DNA from: Lunasporangiospora selenospora
Taxonomy: Eukaryota > Mortierellomycota > Mortierellomycetes > Mortierellales > Mortierellaceae
Assembly: GCA_015680635.1 (NCBI GenBank)
Contig: JAABOA010000284.1
Coordinates: 1-16,576 of the forward strand
Length of the DNA: 16,576 nucleotides
Direction: 5' to 3'
Part shown: piece by piece, positions 12,301 to 16,576 of the stretch
Numbering within the stretch: position 1 is the first letter of the stretch
Layout: each line of letters begins with the position of its first letter
Position numbers and translations under genes: made by a program
The notes under the pieces: generated by a model
The model's database searches: none
Told to the model about the DNA's origin: nothing
What the model saw: only the letters and a program-made list of their open reading frames with translations

Positions 12301-14246
12301 TATTTGGCAAATGATGTCTGTTTCGCGGTCAATTGTTCCAGAGCGAAAGAGAGTGTGCAACAAGATCCTCGAAAGTATTCGTGTAGCACCAACGATCGGG
12401 GCCGCCATTGTAGAACAAATCAAAGAGTCACTTGACCTGTGCGATAACCTCATTGCACTCTGTATGGCACAAGTGCCTGAAAAGGTCCCAAGGCTGAGTC
12501 TTGAGAAGCACTTTTCAAAGATTTACCGACAGCTGAAGTCAAGGTATATAGTGACGATACCTGGTCAGCGCTCACTATGGCCGACACTCCCAGAGTCGAG
12601 CAAAACGATGGCTTCTCACCAGCCATTCATGTCAAACCTACCAAAAGTGAATGGCAAGTTCAAATTGAAATTGAGTTTTGAATTGGATCCGATTTAACTG
12701 GCTTGGAAGCCTTTTTCTAACAGTTCCTTCCTTCATTCTTGATTACCCATTTTTTAGGCTTCCTTGATGAGATCGAGATCATGTCTTCGCTTCAAAAACC
12801 CAGAAAGATCACACTCATTGGAAGCGATGGTCTGCACTACACTTTTCTTTGTAAACCCAAAGATGATCTTCGCAAGGATACCAAAGTTATGGAGTTTAAC
12901 TACCTTGTGAACACGCTCCTGCAAAAGAACCGCGAGGCGAATCGGCGCAACTTGTGTAAGTTTAAATTGAAGCCTCTTTGTGTTTGAGCTTCACTTGTGT
13001 TGCTGCCTTTTTTTTTCCTGGATGCAGAATGGGATTTTAATCATTAATGCCTATGTGTTGTAGATATCCGACCATATGCGGTCGTACCGCTGAATGAGGA
13101 ATGTGGGTTGATTGAGTGGGTTCACAATACGATCCCTTTCCGACATATCATGCAAAGGCAGTACAAGTTGCATAATATTCCATTACTACCAGTAACGTTG
13201 CGCTCGCTTTTGTCTTTGGGGTATGAAAGATGAAACAGAGGATAAAGACGACCTTCTGACTTGTTGTCATATTACTGTGCCTTTGGATCTAGATTACCGA
13301 AATCAAGCGAATTCTCGACCACACCGACCACGTGAACCTTTTTGTGAAAGAACTGTTGCCTCGGTAAGTGACCTGTTAATTAGCAAATTTGGAGGTGAAT
13401 CAGTTTCTGTTTACTCATCACTTTTTTACTTTACCAGGTTCCCGCCTGTTTTTTACCAGTGGTTCAAAGATATTTCCTCAGAGCCATCTGCATGGTTCGC
13501 AGCTAGATTAAGATATACGCGAACAACTGCTGTCATGTCAATGGTCGGACATATTGTTGGGTAAGTAACTGGGGTTATTCTCTGTGTTCCAGAAAGATGC
13601 TGTATAAAATATATGAACCTTAAATCTAACTAGTCCAATTTTTAGATTGGGAGATCGCCATGGTGAGAATCTGCTGTTTGATGACCGCAACGGAGACCTT
13701 GTTCATGTGGATTTCAACTGTCTGTTTGAACAAGGAACGACATTCCCCAAGCCCGAGAGAGTTCCCTTCCGTTTAACGCACAACATAGTCGATGCGATGG
13801 GTCTCTCAGGATACGATGGTGCCTATCGACTGGCATGTGAGCAAGCCCTGAAGGTCCTGCGAGACAATGTCGAGTCCTTGACCTCCGTACTAGAGGGCTT
13901 TTTGCATGACCCCTTGGTTGAGTGGTCCAAAAAGAAGCGGCGTGGTCAGCAATTGCAACAAGCTCTTAATGCAGCAGGACCTGCGGGCGGAGCAGATGGG
14001 CTGTTGGTACCCGATGCTGGGAAAACTGGAAATAATACCGACGCTAGCGCGGGAGACACGGTAGATGCACAGCAGAGCGAGAAAGCGCAGATGATCCTTC
14101 AGGTAGTCAAGAGGAAGCTGAATGGACTAGAGTCTCACAGCTCGTTTGCCCTGTCGGTCAAAGGACAGGTGGAAGAATTGATCCAGGTGGCGACGAGTTC
14201 GGAGAACTTGTCCAAGATGTACATTGGTTGGAGTGCTTATTTGTAA
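3309..14246 (+). CDS. ATR/Mec1/Rad3-family PI3K-like checkpoint kinase (23 exons, about 2938 residues)
   Basis: This is the sensor kinase of the replication and DNA-damage checkpoint. In known fungi (Rad3, Mec1, UvsB) it acts in the nucleus with a Ddc2/Rad26/ATRIP partner and phosphorylates SQ/TQ sites. What the sequence shows: a helical, HEAT-like N-terminus (residues 1 to about 1310); a UME-like region (about 1315-1425); FAT (about 1835-2335, with AWKLQEWD and SARMARNSG); the kinase (about 2570-2860) with ATP-site Lys2598 in CKPKDDLRKD, catalytic GDRHGEN (Asp2742, Asn2747) and metal-binding VDFN (Asp2761); then HDPLVEWSK and a C-terminal FATC ending MYIGWSAYL. CKPKDDLR, the UME segment and the C-terminus point to ATR rather than ATM, TOR or DNA-PK. 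ATG 3309 has AACATC before it; a second in-frame ATG lies at 3315. The 2938 residues exceed human ATR (2644) and yeast Mec1 (2368); most of the excess seems N-terminal. No frameshift or missing catalytic residue was seen. Confidence 0.96.
3355..3467 (+). other. First intron of the ATR-type gene, which sets the start codon
   Basis: The donor is GACT|GTATGT and the acceptor CTTCAAG|TGCATG, phase 1. Splicing joins the 15-codon first exon to LHDFVRYCCEDEHEG in the second. Read through, the first-exon frame ends at a TAA at 3429-3431. The second-exon frame is closed by a TAA at 3425-3427 and has no upstream ATG after it, so a short first exon is needed. Confidence 0.65.
7502..7579 (+). other. Frame-neutral 78-bp intron in the ATR-type gene
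   Basis: The donor is GAG|GTAAAC and the acceptor TTTTACAG|CTTACC, phase 0. The length is a multiple of three and there is no in-frame stop, so the frame is also open if it is kept. The 26 residues it would encode (VNRGQYLFSLFLCILKAILK...) are far more hydrophobic than the flanks. The T-rich 3' end and the lack of fit to the flanks favour an intron, but this cannot be settled by frame alone. Confidence 0.6.
11019..11133 (+). other. Intron in the FAT-coding part of the ATR-type gene, acceptor chosen by frame
   Basis: The donor is ATTTG|GTAAGT. The nearest good acceptor (TTAG at 11075) would give a stop within six codons. The acceptor ATACGATAG at 11133 joins TG|G (Trp2122) to LPAITVHADS in the open frame that continues to SARMARNSG. 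The 115-bp length fits the gene. Confidence 0.6.
12654..12757 (+). other. Non-canonical GC-AG intron just before the kinase domain
   Basis: The donor reads AATG|GCAAGT and the acceptor TTTTTTAG|GCTTCC, phase 1, length 104 bp. The join gives VNG|FLDEIEIMSSLQKPRK, which continues straight into the ATP-binding lobe. No GT donor nearby gives the needed phase, and unspliced reading stops at 12697. GCAAGT matches the known GC-AG donor consensus. Confidence 0.8.
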
Positions 14247-14465
14247 CGCACAAATACTAGAGGAATTAAAAGTATTATTACACCAATCACTGACTCGTAA
14301 TTTCTGCCGAGATTAAATTTCAGCACAGACAGCAGTGCAGAGCTGTAGTTTTCATTTCGGTTTTGCGGGACCGACTACAGTGCTAAAGGCAGACAATGCA
14401 AACGACGAGACTGCGGTGTATAGTATGTCACCATGTTACTACTAGATATTTTTGTAAAGACATAA

Positions 14466-14831
14466 ATGCCTACCCTCATGGTCTTCAAGGAAACCACATA
14501 CGGCGTGCTGTTCAAGGGGCTTTTGCACTCGCCCACCTCTCGGATGTCAATCGAGGAGAGTTTATTAGTTGGCTCTTTATTTTTCTTGTTCTTTTTCTTT
14601 TTCTTTTTTTTTTCTGTTGTCGACCTGCGCCCTTGGTACTGTTTTTATGAGAATCCCAACTTGTTGTTTCATTTGGTTCTTTCTTTTCTTTTTCTTTGAA
14701 AGATGGTCGAGTTTGGGAAGTGTGGGCCGGTGTATATTTCGGCGTTGTGGTGCGAGCAAAAAGTTGTGCTTCTTCACTACTTTGATTCGCCAGATCCTGG
14801 GGATATGGCATTTGTTGGTGCTACTTTATAA
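14466..14831 (+). CDS. Doubtful small spliced reading, two coding-like segments
   Basis: Two segments look coding. At 14466-14567 an ATG directly after a stop opens a frame with FKETTYGVLFKGLLHS. At 14703-14831 a 42-codon frame reads MVEFGKCGPVYISALWCEQK and ends in TAA. The second follows a strong 3' splice-site pattern (T/C-rich 14677-14698, then GAAAG). A phase-0 join needs the poor donor GTTGGC at 14568 and would give about 76 residues. An unspliced minus-strand reading of 99 codons (14512-14811), Lys-rich, competes for the same DNA. I do not recognise either product. Confidence 0.2.
14575..14614 (+). repeat. T-rich low-complexity tract
   Basis: About 40 bases of nearly pure T with scattered C or G, ending in a long T run. 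A second T/C-rich tract lies at about 14677-14698. They could be polypyrimidine tracts of an intron, 3'-end signals of the upstream gene, or simple drift. Confidence 0.85.
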
Positions 14832-15169
14832 ACAAAAAGATGGTGGATGGCAGATGGCGCTCGATGAAAATGTTGTTATGTTGGAAAAAAGAAGAGTCAT
14901 TTAAAAAGACCAAGTTTCTCTGCCCCTGCCTAGCAATGTCACACACCTTCCAAGCTGCTTCTCAGTTGCTCTGTGCCATCTGCACCCATAGTATGTAACC
15001 AGTGTCGACAACTGAAATTCTCCAAGAGAAAAAAATAAGGCTCTGACACAGCATTGTATTCAGAAAAAATGTACAAAAGACCAGGCACATCCCTCCTCTC
15101 CCAAAACTTGTATACAAACAGGAAAAACAATCAATCAGCCGCCCTTTCCCTCACCACCAACGAGAACCA

Positions 15170-15690
15170 ATGACCACCTTCGACAGTGACACTGGTTTTC
15201 TACCCCCTACAGTGCCATACAGTGAAGAATACCTCAGCTCACTCACTGGTCAAGAATACTTGGAATATTCATGGCCCAAGATTGTCTCCTGCGACGACAA
15301 GATTCAAAGTCTTAAAAGGATTCCAAATGAAATGCACTGTAGAGCTCTCCTTAGAAAGGCTTTCTCGAGAAAAGATGATGACTCACTGTGGCTCAGTGTC
15401 AGGGGCCTCGGGGTCGTAAACCATGAAGCCATTGCTGCGTTCTGCCGCGTGCACGACGCATTACACGCCACGCAGAGACTGCAAGACTTTATTCATTGGC
15501 TCTTAGAAGGCAACGAGGAACCAGCAGTGGCCCTTCCTACGAAAGCGACTACAACGTTAGCGAGCAGATTGAGGTGATCTCTGTAGGATCAGAGTCGCCT
15601 ACTCTCTCAGCTGATCTCTCCCTAGAATTTGATGAAGCCAACAATGACTGGCTGGATAGACCAAATACGGACATAGACGAGGAGGTTTAA
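15170..15690 (+). CDS. Unrecognised small protein gene, exon structure unresolved
   Basis: ATG 15170 has a good context (ACCAATGACC) after a C/A-rich leader. Read straight, it gives 135 residues to a TGA at 15575-15577, starting MTTFDSDTGFLPPTVPYSEE and containing RVHDALHATQRLQDFIHWLL, likely helical. From about 15500 another frame is also protein-like, acidic and Ser-rich (SYESDYNVSEQIEVISVG), up to TAA 15688-15690. Two ways join them: an intron 15416-15477 (GTAAAC..CAGAG, 62 bp, phase 0), giving 152 residues, or a one-base indel near 15505-15535. Both products are soluble-looking, with no signal peptide, membrane segment or known domain. I assign no function. Confidence 0.5.
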
Positions 15691-16108
15691 ATTAGGAACA
15701 AAACTGAGGAAGTGAGCAACTTTACCATTTGTATCTAAAACAAACAACCATACCTTTCCTTGCATCGGGCCGGATTCCCATCGGACCGTCTTGAACACAA
15801 ATTCCCCAGAATGAATATCGACTTCAAACGCGTCTCGACCTTGGCTTGGAGAATGAGAAAATAGTTACAAAGATAGGAAGTCAAGGGAGGCCAGCAGCAC
15901 TCCTAAGAAAGATTGGTTACCCTAGAGACGCTCAAGGTGTGGGTGGCACACGATGAACAGGACGATATTGAAACGGCCTCGAATTGGCAAGCTAGATCAA
16001 GACTCTGTGTCTTATATGAAAGTGATGAGCATGCCCTCCCTCCTCCTCTCCCCCCTCCCCACACACCCCACATTTCTGGTTCTAGCTAGAAACCCGGGTG
16101 CTTGTGCC
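15691..16108. other. Unresolved stretch with coding-like segments on both strands
   Basis: On the minus strand, 15844-15754 is a 30-codon open segment (QGRDAFEVDIHSGEFVFKTV...) framed by an acceptor (TTCTCCAAG) and a donor (GTATGG). A further 50-bp intron would lead to a TAA at 15694-15692, two bases from the stop of the plus-strand gene. I found no upstream exon with a matching phase. On the plus strand, 15810-15935 and 15906-16021 are also open, but joining them needs weak donors (GTTTAA, GTTACA, GTGATG). A C/T-rich tract lies at 16034-16070. No model is good enough to call a gene. Confidence 0.35.
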
Positions 16109-16492
16109 TCAAGTCAATGGAAAAGCAAGATCAATAATGGTCAAATGTACGGTCGAGTATTGGGCTAATGGACCGAAAGAGAAAAATTAGTAACACTAAA
16201 AGTGCTAGATGCAAGCACAGTCAAGCATACCTTTTATGCTACTATCGAGGCACATCCTAACAGCTCTCCTCTCTAGAGGAAGCGCGGACGAGTACATCTC
16301 TCCAACGAAATAAGGGATAAGCTTGAGGTTTTTTTTATTAACTAGTGTAGTATAAAAGGACGCGTCAAGCACGTCGTCCAACAACTTGATCTGTATTAAA
16401 ACTACTTTACCCACTGGGTTGTAGATTATAGCCTGTACTTTACATGTTCGAAATAGGAGGACTTTGTTTGCAGCAAAAACTGCACACAGGAG
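16109..16492 (-). CDS. Probable 3' part of a minus-strand gene entering from the right (partial, unrecognised)
   Basis: On the minus strand a frame is open from 16492 to 16205 (about 95 codons) without an ATG near its start; it contains VGKVVLIQIKLLDDVLDASF and FVGEMYSSALPLERRAVRMC. It carries a good intron, 16230-16165: donor AAAAG|GTATGC, branch-like TTACTAAT, pyrimidine tract, acceptor CATTAG, 66 bp, phase 1. Splicing leads to AQYSTVHLTIIDLAFPLT and a TGA at 16111-16109. The 5' end is missing or lies in further exons, part of them perhaps outside the window. The product is not recognised. A weaker plus-strand reading (16090-16190) overlaps the last exon. Confidence 0.35.
16165..16230 (-). 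other. Candidate minus-strand intron (66 bp, phase 1)
   Basis: Read on the minus strand, it starts GTATGC, has TTACTAAT about 25 bases before its end, then a T/C-rich stretch and CATTAG. These signals match those of the well-supported introns of the ATR-type gene and are the main support for a minus-strand gene at the right end. Confidence 0.45.
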
Positions 16493-16576
16493 TCAATTTT
16501 TTTTTGTTTTGGAGGGTTCAGAGGACTAGTATAATTGCCAGCTATGACCCAGAAATAAACCACACAGTCTCTCACT

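Larger units (their letters stand above)
3309..14246 (+). other. Exon map of the ATR-type gene
   Basis: Proposed exons: 3309-3354, 3468-3542, 3646-4002, 4091-4872, 4960-5234, 5328-5574, 5656-5829, 5986-6064, 6152-6614, 6710-7123, 7228-7501, 7580-8335, 8413-9771, 9862-10393, 10487-11018, 11134-11772, 11864-12089, 12188-12653, 12758-12955, 13064-13191, 13293-13363, 13438-13560, 13646-14246. They sum to 8817 nt, which is 2939 codons including the stop. Introns are 74-156 bp; all but one are GT-AG and many carry CTAAY/CTRAC-like branch sites (for example GCTAAC near 6121, CTAAC near 13626). Least certain are the first two exons, the acceptor at 11133, the 78-bp intron at 7502-7579 and the acceptor at 13292, which is forced by frame. 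Confidence 0.8.
14247..15169 (+). other. Gap between the ATR-type gene and the small gene at 15170
   Basis: This 923-bp stretch holds the 3' flank of the ATR-type gene, two T-rich tracts and the promoter/leader of the next gene, which has a C/A-rich stretch at about 15138-15169. An AATCAATCAG motif lies near 15130. Apart from the doubtful short reading at 14466-14831 I see no supported gene. Lys-rich readings on the minus strand are produced by the T-rich tracts. Confidence 0.5.

Noticed and set aside
14512-14811. A 99-codon Lys-rich minus-strand frame
   Set aside because: Its Lys/Arg runs come from the T-rich tracts on the other strand. It starts with an ATG, but no homology-like motif was seen, so it is mentioned only as a competitor of the small plus-strand reading.
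15810-16190. A plus-strand continuation of the small gene through exons 15810-15863, 15937-16021 and 16090-16190, in frame to a TAG (about 230 residues in all)
   Set aside because: The phases do fit, but all the donors are weak (GTTTAA, GTTACA, GTGATG), and minus-strand readings with better splice signals cover the same DNA. Kept only as an alternative.
16351-16365. TATAAAAGG followed by ACGCGT, resembling a plus-strand TATA box with a cell-cycle (MCB-like) element
   Set aside because: It lies inside the better-supported minus-strand coding segment and no plus-strand gene follows within the window. Single short motifs of this kind occur by chance.
16440-16460. GTTCGAAAT resembling a tRNA B box
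   Set aside because: The final conserved C is missing, there is no A box at the right distance, and no cloverleaf can be formed.

Overview
The window is eukaryotic nuclear DNA, most likely fungal. Genes are split by many short introns (about 50-130 bp). Most have GTAAG/GTATG-type donors, TAG/CAG acceptors and CTAAY/CTRAC-like branch sites. Intergenic gaps are short (0.6-0.9 kb) and start codons are preceded by CT-rich tracts. The intron density of the main gene (22 introns) fits an early-diverging fungus (Mucoromycota type) or a basidiomycete better than a budding yeast; this placement is inference.

Layout. (1) Bases 335-2645, + strand: a three-exon gene for a predicted 706-residue protein. 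About 570 disordered, Arg/Ser-rich residues lead into one membrane segment and a compact C-terminal region of about 105 residues. I do not recognise the family. (2) Bases 2646-3308: intergenic, with a perfect (GA)21 microsatellite and a CT-rich leader. (3) Bases 3309-14246, + strand: a 23-exon gene for an ATR/Mec1/Rad3-type checkpoint kinase, predicted at 2938 residues. It has a helical N-terminus, UME, FAT, PI3K-like kinase and FATC, with kinase motifs intact. All exon phases join without a stop, which supports the model. One intron appears to be GC-AG, and one 78-bp intron is frame-neutral and stop-free. (4) Bases 14247-15169: 3' flank and intergenic DNA with two T-rich tracts and a doubtful short spliced reading. 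(5) Bases 15170-15690, + strand: a small unrecognised gene with two competing readings. (6) Bases 15691-16576: coding-like segments on both strands. The best is a minus-strand open segment at 16109-16492 with a good intron, probably the 3' part of a gene running in from the right.

The three left-hand genes are individually transcribed, and nothing shows that they work together. The clear biology is the ATR-family kinase, which in known organisms binds an ATRIP/Ddc2/Rad26-type partner at RPA-coated single-stranded DNA and phosphorylates SQ/TQ sites to enforce the replication and DNA-damage checkpoint. I saw no RNA gene, transposon, CRISPR array or viral gene. All coordinates and splice sites were derived by hand from the sequence, without alignments or transcripts.
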